A DNA stretch of 64,000 nt, taken from contig NW_024467120.1 of assembly GCF_017591425.1 (NCBI RefSeq), positions 6,572,001-6,636,000 on the forward strand. Direction: 5' to 3'. The position numbers and the translations under genes are program-made. The stretch comes from Ochotona curzoniae. Lineage: Eukaryota; Chordata; Mammalia; Lagomorpha; Ochotonidae. This document shows, piece after piece, positions 32,190-43,224 of this stretch; within the stretch, counting starts at the first letter, position 1, and each line of letters begins with the position of its first letter. A model generated the notes under the pieces. It was not told where the DNA came from, made no database searches, and saw only the letters and a program-made list of their open reading frames with translations.

Positions 32190-32575
32190 CTTAAATAGAT
32201 TCCTATGGTCTGAATGTACTCCCAGAATTTCTGTCATGGAAACTTTAACTACTGTACTGCAGTATTTGGAAGGTGGAGCCTTCTGGAAGGTATTTAGGTC
32301 AAAAGGGCTCTGCCTCATAAATGGATTACTGACATGACGAAAGGGGCTTGCATAAGTGGGTTTGCTCTCTTCTGTCCTTTGCAAAATGAGGACACAGCAT
32401 TCATTGTCTCTCTTTGTCCTTCTACCTTCCACGATCTGAGGATCTGAAGGAGTCCTCAAAGACATCCAGCAAACCTGTGAGAACAAACTTCTAGTTCCTT
32501 CTAAGTCACCAACCTCAGGTATTCTGTGCTAGTAGCAGAAACACAGAGACTGAGCAGTTTGACCCTGGGAGAAGC
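32190..32575 (+). mobile_element. MLT1-type LTR (MaLR, ERVL class)
   Basis: CTATGGTCTGAATGTACTCCCAGAATTTC, TATTTGGAAGGTGGAGCCTTCTGG, AAGGTATTTAGGTCAAAAGGG, CATAAATGGATTACTGACATG and AATGAGGACACAGCATTC follow the MLT1 LTR order. MaLR LTRs are ancient solitary LTRs. No internal gene sequence is seen. Confidence 0.8.
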
Positions 32576-32579
32576 ACCA

Positions 32580-33185
32580 TTCACCACAGAGTACAACACA
32601 AAGGATGGAAACGCTGCTCTATGACTCTGGTTGAGGACAGATGATGAGACCCCTCCCATTCTGTGCACCTATGTGCAAAGATGCATCTGGAGGCACCTGC
32701 AAGTCTCCATGACAAAATTACAGGATGCTAGGATCTGTGCATTGATAGCCTGGGAGACTGAGAGCGGGTAGATGAAACTAGGAAGGAGAAAGAGAGGAAA
32801 ATAGAAGACAGGTCTTGGGGGAAGAGGAAGATCCACATAGGCTCCTCCATAAGCAGGAGCCTACGTTGAGGAGAATTCCTGTACGAAAAGTTCCCTCTGT
32901 TAAGAAAAAAGCATGCAAGCTTTAGGACAGAGCCATCGGCAACCCACTTTAAAGACTGGTCACGCGGTACACTGTGTAGTCATCACGCTCACACTCCAAC
33001 CTCTCCCCTGAATCTCCAGTAAAATTAAGAACTCCTGTGAAGACACTTCTGGGAGGGAGAACTAGGGTAGAGGGCTGCGTGGGGAAAACAATCTGAAGCC
33101 ACAATAATTTCAGGGGTTAGATGCTAAAAACATAGAATCCAATTTTGTTTCAAACAGATCTTCTTTTCATATTTATTCACAGCAT
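32580..33185. other. Unique sequence, no feature recognised
   Basis: No gene or repeat was recognised; it is purine-rich around 32770-32830. Confidence 0.4.
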
Positions 33186-33189
33186 ATCT

Positions 33190-33560
33190 GTGTCTATATG
33201 TATGAATTTCATTTTTAACATTTTTTGATAAATATTTGCAATTGCTTTCCCAAAAGGAGTGCCAATTGAGGAATAAGCCATCAAAATGTGGATATTATCA
33301 TGTTTCTATGAATAATGCAGTTGCTGAAGGATCATTGCTTACATTTTAATCATATGTTAACAACTAACAAGATGAAACACCTTCACAGATTTGTTAACTG
33401 ATTTATATTTTTCTCTATGTAAAGCTTCCACTCACATCTCTGCCCATGTTGCTGTTGGAGTCTCAGTATGTTTTTGGTCTAAGTGTCCTCTTTAAATATG
33501 CAGAATGTCCACTTTTGTACATCATGCTTGTGGCAAGCTTTTTGTTTTCCCCCATTTTGC
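33190..33560 (-). repeat. Old L1M fragment
   Basis: GATAAATATTTGCAATTGCTTTCCCAAAAGGAGTGCCAATT, then GATATTATCATGTTTC and TCTGCCCATGTTGCTGTTGG resemble the antisense L1M block (AAATTGCCCTCCAAAAAGG, TACCAATTTACA). Heavily diverged. Confidence 0.5.
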
Positions 33561-33564
33561 CAAA

Positions 33565-35440
33565 TTTGTCTCCCTTTTTCCACTCAGGAACTTCTCCAAA
33601 AGATAACAGTTGGGGCTTTTCTTGTTTTGTCTTGGTTTGCTTTGCTTAAGTGTGGCAAATTCTTCTTTAGTCTCAGAGACACTATTATGGCTCCTGGCTC
33701 TCACTGTGTGTCAAAGCATGAGAAATTTCATGTGCCACCTCCTCCTTCACACCTGGCTGACACCAGCAGAGTCCCTGACCTAAAATTGAGTTTGGATCAT
33801 TTTCACTGGACAAGAAATGACTGGCTTGCAGGTAATCCAGATGAACTTGGCCTGAGGAACTTACCTTTGCCTCTATAGAGAACAGATATATTTTTCCAGT
33901 CTTGTCCAGATTAGGAGATAATAACCACTTCACATCCTCTGGGTAGCTCTATTAAGGACTCAATCAGATTATATTCTCCCATCTCAAGGTTACTTTAAGC
34001 AGATTTTCCCAAAATTATTTCTCAGGTCTGCAATCCAGTTACTAGGTACCCCACAGCAGCTATCAGCTTGCATCCACTCACATGAAAACCTTTTCTCTCC
34101 TCTTCACCTTCCTCTCTCACAGCATGGAGACTCCACTTTGTTCTGATCTCTTTGTCTGGACCTGTATTTTTAGTGCCACGCTTCCTGAACAGTTGCTCAG
34201 GGGTTTCTGTGGGATGCTGTCTGCTCACCGTGTGTCTTCTCGCTAATCTTGAGAATGGTTTCTGGCGTCCTGTTCTTTCAAACATCAGGGACACGCTGTC
34301 TCCTTGGGAGGGTCGTTGCTAGGTCATCTCTGTGAAAGGGGTAGAGGACCTCATGGCACTGAATGTGACAGCCAGGGAGCTGGCCTCACAATCAGATGGG
34401 AATCCCTGGAGTCAGCCCCAGGGTGCCAGCCAGTGTCTACAGAAGCCAAAGTCTCTTCAAGGACAGAAATAGAGTTGGCAGCAAGGGTCTTTCAGATAAG
34501 TGCCCCCTCCTCTGCAGCCAGTGACCTCTCCCTCTCTGCTGACAGAGGCTGAAGGGGTCATCACCCATGCTTTCACCACAGGAAGCATAGCCTTGCCCTG
34601 TCTCCAGAAGAATGCAGAGCTGGGAGGAAATTCTCCTTCATGTTCATTGCCCTGTCTTTTCTCTCTCTCCAGCCCCTCACAATCCTGGGGCAGGAAGAGG
34701 GGTCTACCTAAAGGATGAGTCCCATAACCTCCTGGAAATGCTAATGAGAAAGACCCCAGGAAACATCAAAATGTTGACATGACTAGGGATGCGCTAGTCA
34801 TCGCAGTGAGAGCCATGTGGCATATGTTTCAGGCAACTTTCCAAGCATGCTGGGTCTCCTTCAACATGCAACAAGCACAGAAGCTCTTGATAGCAGAAAC
34901 CTTGTGTTCATAGCACTGTTGTGTCAAGTTTCTTTCAGCTCTCCTTCACAACTGCAAGTTCAAGTAGGCACAGTTCTGCTTATTGTTTGGAGGGAAAGAT
35001 AACAGAATAGGAAACTCATTATTAAATTTTCCTTCTTTTAGCTCCTCTTAAACACTTCACTCCTTAGAAACAGAGTTTAGAAGTGATGAGATCCATGGCA
35101 ATCAATGCAACCAACACATTTCAGAGATGATGAAATGGAATATTAACAAATGAACTGTTTCAGATCACACTTCTACAAAGAGGCAGGTCCCTCTCCTGCC
35201 AAAACACTATTACCAATCTCCAGTGACCTGCAGGCTCCCCTACCTTACCTGATGATGATTTGCTTGGCATTCTTGCAATACCTGAAAAACCATGTGAACC
35301 AGGTGTGACTTTAACAAAACTGTAAGATACAGTCCTGGCTGCTGCAAATGTGAGCCAAAAACAACCTGTTATCTCCAGAAATCCCTCCACACTGCAACCT
35401 CAGGTTTCCAACTTACATCAGATATCAAGACTTAAAGTAA
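33565..35440. other. Long unique stretch, no gene recognised
   Basis: Frames up to 131 codons (33483-33878) have no recognisable domain. The part at 34300-34720 is GC-richer. No promoter or splice architecture could be supported. Confidence 0.4.
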
Positions 35441-35444
35441 CCCC

Positions 35445-35820
35445 AGAGCCTGGCATTGTGGCACAGTGATTTAAACCACTTCCTGAAACTCTGGCATTCC
35501 ATATGGACATTGCTTCAAGTCATGGCTGCTCCACTTTCAATTCAGTCCCCTACTGTTTTGCCCAGCAAAGCAGTAGATGATGTCCTAAGTACTTAGGCCC
35601 CTGCAACTCACATGGAGCATCTGGATGGCATTCATGTCTCCTAGCTTCATCCTGATCCAGGCCTAGCCATTGAAGCCATCTAGAGGGCGAACCAGTGAAT
35701 AGAAGATCTCTCTCTCTTTCTCTTTCTCTCTCTCACACACTCTTGTTTGCTCTCACTCTATTTCTCATCCTCTCCATATAACTCTACCTTTCAAATAAAA
35801 ATAAATTAATTGTTTTTGAA
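35445..35820 (+). mobile_element. C-type SINE, older copy with an expanded CT tract
   Basis: Forward copy: AGCCTGGCATTGTGGCACAG, CATTCCATATGGACATTGC, GGCGAACCAGTGAATAG, then a long CT-rich tract (35705-35770) and TTTCAAATAAAAATAAATTAA. Confidence 0.87.
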
Positions 35821-36393
35821 AAATTGATCTCAGGCAAGATAGCACTTCTTATACACACAGTTCTTATCTTCCCTGTAAGAAATTTAAGTACAGGTTGAAA
35901 TCAAGTCTGTTGACGCATCATTCAAAGGATTCAATGGCACTTTATGTATATTTCTTAAATAATTAAGAACACTTTGTCTTCTGTTCTTCCTTTTCAAGCA
36001 AACAGAATTCTCATGTTTTCATGTGTGTATTTTTACAGACAATGATGTCAAGACATGGGTGAAATCTTAGGATTCTGAAATAAAGCAAACCAGAGATCAA
36101 ATTATAGTTTCATTATTTGGGAGACCCTCAATAAATTACCACCATGAAATGATGACAGACATATTTATTGCATTAAAACATCATAAGACTTTGTGAGAAC
36201 TTATATATGTGTGCTACAAAACTTCTATATGCACACTTAGTATACAAGACATTTAGTGCAATGTCCTATACTAGTAAGTAAAAGCTTATTCACTAATGTA
36301 TTTACAAAATTAAAAAAAAAATCTCAGCATTATTTTTCATACATTTCATTGGTTACTGACCCAACTGAAATTCATGTGGAACAAACAGGAGCT
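35821..36393. other. AT-rich sequence, no feature recognised
   Basis: No repeat or gene was recognised to the left of the telomere-like tract. Confidence 0.4.
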
Positions 36394-36432
36394 GGGTTAG
36401 GGTTAGTGTTAGGATTAGGGTTAGGGTTAAGG
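36394..36432 (+). repeat. Interstitial telomeric repeat (TTAGGG)n
   Basis: About six and a half units: GGGTTA, GGGTTA, GTGTTA, GGATTA, GGGTTA, GGGTTA, AGG. Four of six full units are perfect. This is a short internal telomeric sequence, not a chromosome end, because unique sequence continues on both sides. Confidence 0.95.
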
Positions 36433-36547
36433 ATTGCTTTTGCAAACCTGTTTTCAGACGTTCTTCAAAAATCTCGATCTGTTTCCCTCAACAGCAGCTG
36501 GCCTCAGACCGTTTAGCTTCCTTTCCCACTCAGAGGAGTTCAAGGTT

Positions 36548-36865
36548 TCAAAAAGAAAACATTTATTTGAAAGGCAGAGAGAGAGACAGATTGATTTCTC
36601 ATCCACTTGTTCATCCACACCACAAATATCTACAGTGGCCAGAGTAGGCCAGGTCAAAGCTAGGAGCCATGCATTCAATCCAGTTTTTCCATGCTAGTGA
36701 CAAGGAACCAACAACCAGAGCCATCATCAGTCGTTTCCCAGGATGTGCCTTAGCGGGATGCTGGAATCAGCATAGTCAGGGCTTAAGCCCAGGCATTTAG
36801 TCACGGGATGCAAGTGCTACAAGCAGGATTTTAACTGCTGCGTCAAACACTCACTCCCAATAGTC
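36548..36865 (-). mobile_element. C-type SINE, older copy
   Basis: Reverse-strand copy: GAAAACATTTATTTGAAAGGCAGAGAGAGAGAC, CCACAAATATCTACAGTGGCC, TTTCCCAGGATGTGCCTTAGC, ending TGCGTCAAACACTCACTCCC. It is closer to the rabbit-like older subfamily. Confidence 0.85.
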
Positions 36866-36869
36866 CTTG

Positions 36870-37594
36870 TTTCATATTAGGGTAGGCATTCTGACATCAG
36901 TATGCAAATGATGTTCCCAACCTACCCTGTCAGCTCAGCTGCCCTACCCCATCACCTGTATTCCTTCCCTCCCCTATGAAGTGCCTTCCCCATACCCTGT
37001 CATTCTCCATTTGGCCGACACAACGTTACTCCTCAAGCCCTTCTTCTGTGAATTCTGGGACTTGCATAAACGGGCCACATGACATGCAGGGGCAAAGATG
37101 AAAGGATTCCCCACAGTGGTGGGTGCCAGGCGTGAGGTCCTGGAGCTCTTTGGCTACTGTTCTCTGAAGTGGGGAAACTCAGAGCCTCCTGTTCTCAGCT
37201 TTGGTGTGCTAGGCAAAAAACCTAGGGCAACAGGAGCACCTCATTTCACATCCTGTTTCGTGTATTTCTTCCAGGAGCCAGCTGAAAATGAAAGCTTGGA
37301 GTTCTTTCTGGAAAAACCTCTGGCTTCCTAGCAAAGGTACGGGGAGCGTTAAAGATCTCTCTCCCTTTAATACAGCCTCATCATTGTCTTGTCTATGCTA
37401 TCTGAGAAGTTTCTTCCAACTCTATTATAACCCATTATTCAGGCAGAATTCTCCAAACATCATGTGTATCTGTAATGATGTCAGGTTACTGCTTGTGCCA
37501 ATGAGTGGCTTAATGATTTGATGATCCAAGCCTTTGACACAGTTAAGTATGGAGACAATCCGACTGTGAAAGCAGTTGAGTGCGTCTCTCAAAC
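36870..37594. other. Unique sequence, no feature recognised
   Basis: Short open frames (37098-37331, 37288-37521) show no domain. Confidence 0.4.
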
Positions 37595-37662
37595 TCAGAG
37601 CATCTTTCATTCACCCATTCTCTGATCAAACACAAATTTATTTTCACTGTGTGCCATATTAA
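37595..37662 (-). repeat. LINE-2-like fragment
   Basis: TTTCATTCACCCATTC, then AAACACAAATTTATTTTCACTGTGTGCCATA follows antisense L2 (ATTCATTCAACAAATATTTATTGAGC, then TATGTGCCA). Short. Confidence 0.45.
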
Positions 37663-37825
37663 TTAATACAAACTCAGGTGGCAGTGGGAATGACGCCAAC
37701 TGGATCCCTACCACCCACATCAGATTGAGTTGGTGATTGCAAACATCACGGACATTTGGAGAGTGCCTCAGCCGCTAGGATCTCACCTTTCTCTCAATCT
37801 CAAATGAATAAGTTTTAAAAGTTGC
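37663..37825 (+). mobile_element. C-type SINE, partial and old
   Basis: CCCTACCACCCACATCAGATTGAGTTGG, TTTGGAGAGTGCCTCAGC and TCTCAATCTCAAATGAATAAG match parts of the SINE 3' half. Internal deletions are likely. Confidence 0.55.
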
Positions 37826-38200
37826 TACTGTAGAGGAAGATGTAAAGACCCGCTTTACACATGATTACAGGGGGATGATATTTAAGCTGAAAGAAAAGAA
37901 AAAAAAGTGAAGCCAGTCCAAAAGGGCAGTCTAGGGTGGGAGTACAGGAAATTCTATGCATAGGTCACAGCATGGACAAAAGCCCAAGGGGTAAAAGTGT
38001 TTGCCTGCTTAAGAAATCAAAGAAATAATTATGTTACTGGGGCACAGTGAGAGAGATGTTGGAGGATACAGAGAAGGTCAGCCTGGGAAGGGGTTTGGAA
38101 GTCATGGAAAGGAATCTGCTATTATCTTATAATAAAAGAGTAAGCCGCGCTGGATTTAGGAGGATGGCAGGGGAGGGGATTCTTTATCTTGCTTTTGGAT
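37826..38200. other. Unique sequence, no feature recognised
   Basis: This purine-rich stretch gave no gene or repeat match by eye. Confidence 0.4.
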
Positions 38201-38204
38201 TTTG

Positions 38205-38575
38205 TTGTAGGTTGAAGGGTAACACTCCTGCAAAAATTATGTTCAAATTCCAATTCCCATAACCTGTGAATGCGATTTTGCAGAGGAAAATTTCTTTGTA
38301 GATGAAATCAAACTATGACTGTCAAGATCAGATGACTTCTTAGCTAACCAAATCATTACCAAATACAATAGTGTCATAAGACAACAGAGATACAGAGAGG
38401 ATGGAAGCTGAGACCAGTGTGCAAAAGCCACAAGCCAAGGAACACTGAGGCCTCCTCGTGCTAGGAAGGCATGGCCCCTGCAACAACTTGGTTTATTAAC
38501 TAATTCCTGTTCTTTAAAGACATCCAGTTTGTGGCCAATTGCTGTGGCAGCACTAGAAAGTCACAGACATCCATG
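38205..38575 (+). mobile_element. MLT1-type LTR (MaLR)
   Basis: GGTTGAAGGGTAACACTCC, TTCAAATTCCAATTCCCATAACC, TTTGTAGATGAAATCAAACTATG, CAAGCCAAGGAACACTGAGGCC and CATCCAGTTTGTGGCCAATTGC follow the order of MLT1 LTRs. It is ancient. A younger SINE abuts its right end. Confidence 0.82.
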
Positions 38576-38577
38576 CA

Positions 38578-38889
38578 GCTAATGTTCTCACCTTGTACGT
38601 GCCGGGATCCCATATGGGTACTGGTTCATATCTAGGCTGCTCCATTTCCCATCCAGCTCCCTGCTTGTGCCCTGGGACATCAGTCAAGGACAACCTAAAG
38701 CCTTGAGATCCTGCACCCATGTGGGAGACCTGGAGGAAGTTCCTAGCTCATGGCTTTGGATCGGCACAGCACCAGCCATTGCAGTCACTTGGGGAATGAA
38801 TCATTGAATAGAAAGATCTTCCTCTTTGTCTCTCCTCCTTTCTGTATATCTGACTTGCCAATAAAAATAAATAAATCTTAAAAAAAAAC
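38578..38889 (+). mobile_element. C-type SINE, head truncated or diverged
   Basis: Forward copy: CAGCTAATGTTCTCACC, GCCGGGATCCCATATGGGTACTGG, CATCCAGCTCCCTGCTTGTG and TTGCCAATAAAAATAAATAAATC with A9. The first bases merge with the MLT1 end. Confidence 0.92.
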
Positions 38890-38969
38890 TTCCATTGAGT
38901 GCTAATGGTTTGGGGATTTGTACGGGCAACTCAGAATTTAACCACGGGAGAGTAAACCTGAGATCTAAT

Positions 38970-39290
38970 TTTATTTGGCTTTATTTATGTAGCTTTACTA
39001 TTTAAAGTCTGAAGGAAAAACAAACAACAGAAACCTTCCATCTGCTATTTCATTCCCCAAATGTCTGTAACAGCCAAACCTGAGCTATGTTGATACCAGG
39101 CTTCCAGAACCCAAGTCGTGTCTTCCCCATGAAGGATGGGCACCCGAGTACTTGAGCCATCACTTCTTGTCTCCCAAAGGTGCTCATTAACAGGAAGCTG
39201 GATCAGAGGTGGAAGCAAAACTTGAGCCAAGTCTTCCAAATTGGGACACACATGATCCCAAGCGCATTGTGTTCAACGCCTGTCTCAGAG
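38970..39290 (-). mobile_element. C-type SINE, old copy
   Basis: Reverse-strand copy: GGCTTTATTTATGTAGC, TTCATTCCCCAAATGTCTGTAACAGCC, CGAGTACTTGAGCCATCAC and AGGAAGCTGGATCAGAGG. Diverged. Confidence 0.75.
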
Positions 39291-39365
39291 CAGAGAACTT
39301 TTACAAGTATCCAAGTGATCAAATTGTATCTTTATTTTGCCCAGAAATTAAAAACAATTTTAAAT

Positions 39366-39404
39366 ATGTATGTATGTATGTGTGTGTGTGTGTATGTATG
39401 TATT
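39366..39404 (+). repeat. (TATG)n/(TG)n simple repeat
   Basis: Alternating TATG and TG units lie between two reverse-strand SINEs, where they may derive from SINE tails. Confidence 0.95.
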
Positions 39405-39683
39405 TTTGAGAACAAAAGAGACATCAATGTCTGCTGGTTCATTCTGCAAATAGCTGCAATAGCCAGGGCTGGGCCAGTCAGAAACCAGGAGCCAGGAACT
39501 CCATCTGGGTTTCCCATGTGGGTTGTAGGGGTCCGGGTACTTAGGTCATCTTCCATGGCCCTCCCACGCACATGAGCATGGAGCTGTATTGGAAGCAGAG
39601 CATCTGGGATTTGAGTCAGGGCTCTGATGGGAGATGCTGGCATCACAGGCTGTTGTGTAACTCACTGTGTCACAGTGCCCCAA
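39405..39683 (-). mobile_element. C-type SINE, old copy
   Basis: Reverse-strand copy: GCTGGTTCATTCTGCAAATAGC, GCTGGGCCAGTCAGAAACC, CTTAGGTCATCTTCCATGGCCC, ending CACAGTGCCCC. It is the second of two tandem reverse copies. Confidence 0.85.
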
Positions 39684-39781
39684 GTAAAGTACTTATGATC
39701 CATCATCTGATTTGTGTCATATTACTGAACAGGTGCAAGAGAAGGACTCACTTTTTCATGGAACACCGCCAATGATACTAC

Positions 39782-39782
<1 letters not shown>

Positions 39783-39824
<42 letters not shown>
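39783..39824 (+). repeat. (GT)21 dinucleotide repeat
   Basis: An uninterrupted GT run of about 21 units. Confidence 0.98.
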
Positions 39825-39825
<1 letters not shown>

Positions 39826-39829
39826 GGTA

Positions 39830-41045
39830 GAACTTAAATGGACTGCAACATTATTTTGTTTCATACCAACCACTACAGAGAATTACCCTAACACTGTTCA
39901 GTGGGCAGCAGGAGGTAAATAGGGCCCGAAATAAAGGAGAAAGAGCACAGGGTCCAACCACTCCCAGAGGGATGAGGAAGTCACTGAACCAGGACCCTCC
40001 AGCAAAACAGCCTGAAGAGAACCTCTAGCATTTCCCTACTGTTTTACATGTCTTCTTTCTCCTCCTCTTCTTCAGACAATATTCCATTTAATGGTTGGAT
40101 TGAAGTCAGCATTGAATCCAAGCAAATGAGCTCAGACCACTACACAAAAGAGTGTATGGGTGGTGGGGAGAGCCTGGATAGAGTGAGGGGAGGGCAGTGC
40201 TATAGGAAGAGCCAATTTTGGCTCCAACATAGTTTGCCATAAAACATGGTGTTTGCTTCCCCCACAACTCATTTCTGTCCAATCTCCATCTCTGGCCAGG
40301 GGCTGACTCCCACTATGCACGTAAATGTGTGCCAGGAATCGAGGATTCCCACCCTGGAAACAAACCCAGAGCTGTTGCATCCTGTGGCAAAAACACAGAA
40401 CGAAAGAATGCTGCCCAGGCACAGCCCATGTCATTCTGTTCAGCCTATTTGACAGAGCTTTGGCCAGCTCCTCATTCACTTTTTGTCCAAAGAATTAATA
40501 CACCTATTGAGCGGGTGTTCAGGAATGGCCTTTTCTCTGAGAAAGCCCAGCAGGTTCTGTTTGGATAGCTGAGCTCTCTGGGGTCCCCCAGTCCTCTCTG
40601 CTGCATTCAACATTTGGGCTTTACTTCCTTGTCCTCTGCCACAATAGGGCCCCATTCACTGAGCCTCCACCTGTGCACAGCACCACACTGAGGACCAGGA
40701 GAAACTGCAGAAAGAGAAGATTCCCAAATAGCGACGTCTAGAAATCCTGTGTGGATGAGTGCTTCTCATCCCAGGCTCGGCTTTTTCTCTGAAGGAAGTT
40801 TCCGTGGGTTAACTGTATTTCCTTGTGCTTCCTGTAGGTGTAGTGAAGAACTGGTTAGTGACTGCTGGTTATTCATCTGCTTTGTTTGTATTTTGAGTGA
40901 ATTCCCCCTTGTGATTGATTTATCCCTCCTCCCAAGCCCTCTCATCCTCCTCTCTAACATCACTCCCTCCTAATTTTGAGCATTGAAAGTGTCTTTATAT
41001 TCATACGTTACTTTACTAGCACACATAAGTATTTTCTTTCTTTGC
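39830..41045. other. Unique sequence, no feature recognised
   Basis: Overlapping frames near 40048-40568 (up to 115 codons) occur on both strands but carry no domain. No exon is supported. Confidence 0.4.
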
Positions 41046-41049
41046 TTTT

Positions 41050-41710
41050 ACACAAATGCATGCTACAAGAACACTTCTTCGCCTTTTGTTCTCTCATTTA
41101 ACAATGCATCATGTGTAGTTCTCAGTTAGTGGATATGGTCTACTTCACCTCTCTTGATCGATGCATTATACTCCACGAGTAGGCATACCTCGACTTATCT
41201 GATTGTTCTTCTATCAATAATTATGGCTGGGGCTTTCACCACAAGTACTGACACAGGGACAATGCTTCCTGAAAAAGTCTTTGCTCATATTTACTTAGTT
41301 GAGTTTATATTGTTTATAGAATAACTTCCTAGAAGAGTATTTCTGGGTCAATTGCATATTGCATACAGTTTCAGTGAAATAGATGTCGCGACACGGTTTT
41401 CCAGGAGTACAGTGGTTTGTAGTCCTGCCAGCAATAAATGAGATTGCCCTTTGCATGCTTTCTATTCAGCACTGGATTTTGTTTCTTAGTTTTTGACAGT
41501 TAAATAAAAAGCATTGAAATTACATTGGCATGTCATCTTGCATTCTCCAGATAAGTATGAAACTTGTTCTCAACTTTTTATACGTTTGTTGGTCTTTCAG
41601 GTTTTCTTTTTGGTAAATTTTCTACTTGCATTTGATTTCTAATTTTCTATTGATTTGGTAACATTTTCTTCGAGTGACTTAAAAGCTCTCACAGGAACAG
41701 GTATTCTATG
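41050..41710 (-). repeat. Old L1M fragment
   Basis: TGCATTATACTCCACGAGTAGGC, AACTTCCTAGAAGAGTATTTCTGGGTC, TTTTCCAGGAGTACAGTGG and GTCCTGCCAGCAATAAATG follow antisense L1M (TATTCCATTGTGTGG, CCTAGAAGTGGAATTGCTGGGTC, CCTCCAGAAAGG, CTCCCACCAGCAATG). The right part is heavily diverged. Confidence 0.65.
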
Positions 41711-41724
41711 GTATGTTTAAGATG

Positions 41725-42480
41725 CTATTTGGTGACCAGCACAGTGCATGCAGCCAGACCACAGGACTCCCTGCGAGGGAGGGGAGCTCTTGGAAGGCCT
41801 TCAGAATCTCCTCAGCTTGGGGGTTCTCTAACCAATGCAGGTAGGGACAGCTGAGTGCAGTGGCTCCCTGGGAGAATGGAGGTTCAGCAGGCTTTCAGAT
41901 CTCCCACAGTCTGAAAACTTTTTGACCAGCACATATGCATGCAGCCGGGCCGTGTGGCTCCATGCAGGAGTGCCTGGGTGGCCTGGGTGCCAAAGGTGTT
42001 GGGCAAAGCCCCTCAGGCTCCCAGCAACATGCTCTAGGGGCTTGGGGGTCTGGATTTGCAGGGGGTGGGGGGATCACACAGGTGGTAAAGTGATGACCTG
42101 TGGGTTTATGCCCAGGCAAGGAATTACAGCTGAGCGACTTCCATGGATAAGGCCATGACATGTGTATATAAGTAGGGGGCTGAGACCAAATTGGTTTGGG
42201 TGGGGGGGAACAAGAGGGCTTTTGAGGGTCAGGCCAAAGTGCAAGATCAGGTGGGAGACCTAAGCTGGGATACTTAACATTGATTGGCACCAAGCACCAC
42301 CCTAACTGGTGGTTCCTCATCCCTGAGCAGTGGGACATTTGGAAAGTCAAATGTGACTTCCTCCTTTATCTCTTCCCTTCCCCCGGAAACAAGAAGAAAT
42401 AACAAATTTGGAAACCATAAGTTCACCCAATTTTCCCTAAACCTTGATCCTTCACACCCCGGTCAACCATGTAACCATTA
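41725..42480 (+). mobile_element. Unclassified G-rich element with tandem units and a TATA box
   Basis: Two imperfect units, at 41731-41920 and 41921 to about 42100, open with TGACCAGCACA then TGCATGCAGCC and share a GCTTGGGGGTCT-like block. A TATA box (TATATAAG, 42165-42172) is followed by G-rich sequence, an AT-rich stretch and an ATTATAAAAAATTATTTTAAAAA end. This layout fits the U3-R part of an LTR or an L1 5' UTR with monomers. No known family is recognised. A 151-codon minus frame crosses it without known motifs. Confidence 0.4.
42165..42172 (+). promoter_or_regulatory. TATA-box-like motif
   Basis: TATATAAG lies downstream of the tandem G-rich units, a position expected for a promoter in an LTR or an LTR-like 5' region. 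No transcript evidence is available. Confidence 0.4.
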
Positions 42481-42499
42481 TAAAAAATTATTTTAAAAA

Positions 42500-42761
42500 C
42501 ACATTTGGTATGCCCACATTATGTAACAGAGAGCTTGTGTTTGGATCCAGCCTCCATTCTTGATTCCAGCTTCCTGCTAATTTGCACCCTGAGAGGCAGG
42601 AGGTGCAGGAGTCTCTGTCACCCATGTGAGAGACACGAACTGAGTTTTGAGATATTAACCTGAGCCAGGACCAACTCTAAGTGTTGTGTGGGCATTGAGG
42701 AGTGTATCAAAGAATGGAAAATCTCTCTCTTTCTTTGTCCCTATCATTAATACACACATAT

Positions 42762-42803
<42 letters not shown>

Positions 42804-42820
42804 GTATCTATCTTAAAATA
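42500..42820 (+). mobile_element. C-type SINE, old copy with a (CA)n tail
   Basis: Forward copy: TTTGGATCCAGCCTCC, GATTCCAGCTTCCTGC and GAGGAGTGTATCAAAGAATGG. Its tail region carries the CA array. Confidence 0.75.
42765..42798 (+). repeat. (CA)17 dinucleotide repeat
   Basis: An uninterrupted CA run in the tail of a SINE. Confidence 0.97.
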
Positions 42821-42879
42821 TCTCTTTTCCCACCTGAATACATCTAAAATTACATTTACCTTAAAATTTTTTTATCCCA

Positions 42880-43224
42880 GGGCCAGAGTTGGGCAGCAGT
42901 TAAGTCAGCACTGTGATGTCAGCATCCGATAGGAAGACACCAGTCTGAGTTTCGACTACTCTGCTTCTGATTCCACTCCCTGTCGTTGTGCCTGGGAAAG
43001 CACCATGTGATGGTCCAACAGCTGGAGCCCCTGCCTCTAATGTGGAAGATTTAGAGTGTTCCAGATTCCTGACTTCAGCCTAGCCCAAGTCCAGCCACAG
43101 TGGCCATTTAACGAAACAAACTGGTGAAACATCTCTCTCTGTCTCTCTTTCTCTCTCTCTCTCTTTCTCTCCCATCTGTCCCCTCTGTCCCTCTGTGTTT
43201 CAAATAAATAAATCTAAAAAATTA
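42880..43224 (+). mobile_element. C-type SINE, host of an L1 insertion in its tail
   Basis: Forward copy: AGGGCCAGAGTTGGGCAGCAG, CTGCTTCTGATTCCACTCCC, a CT-rich tract (43133-43170) and TTTCAAATAAATAAATC. Its A-rich tail served as the target of the next element. Confidence 0.88.

Noticed and set aside
33483..33878. 131-codon plus-strand frame
   Set aside because: It starts inside an old L1M fragment and shows no domain.
36394..36432. A true chromosome end
   Set aside because: Only about six units, flanked on both sides by ordinary unique and SINE sequence.
41895..42350. 151-codon minus-strand Pro/Cys/His-rich frame
   Set aside because: It is the reverse of a G-rich repeat-like element; no known protein family.
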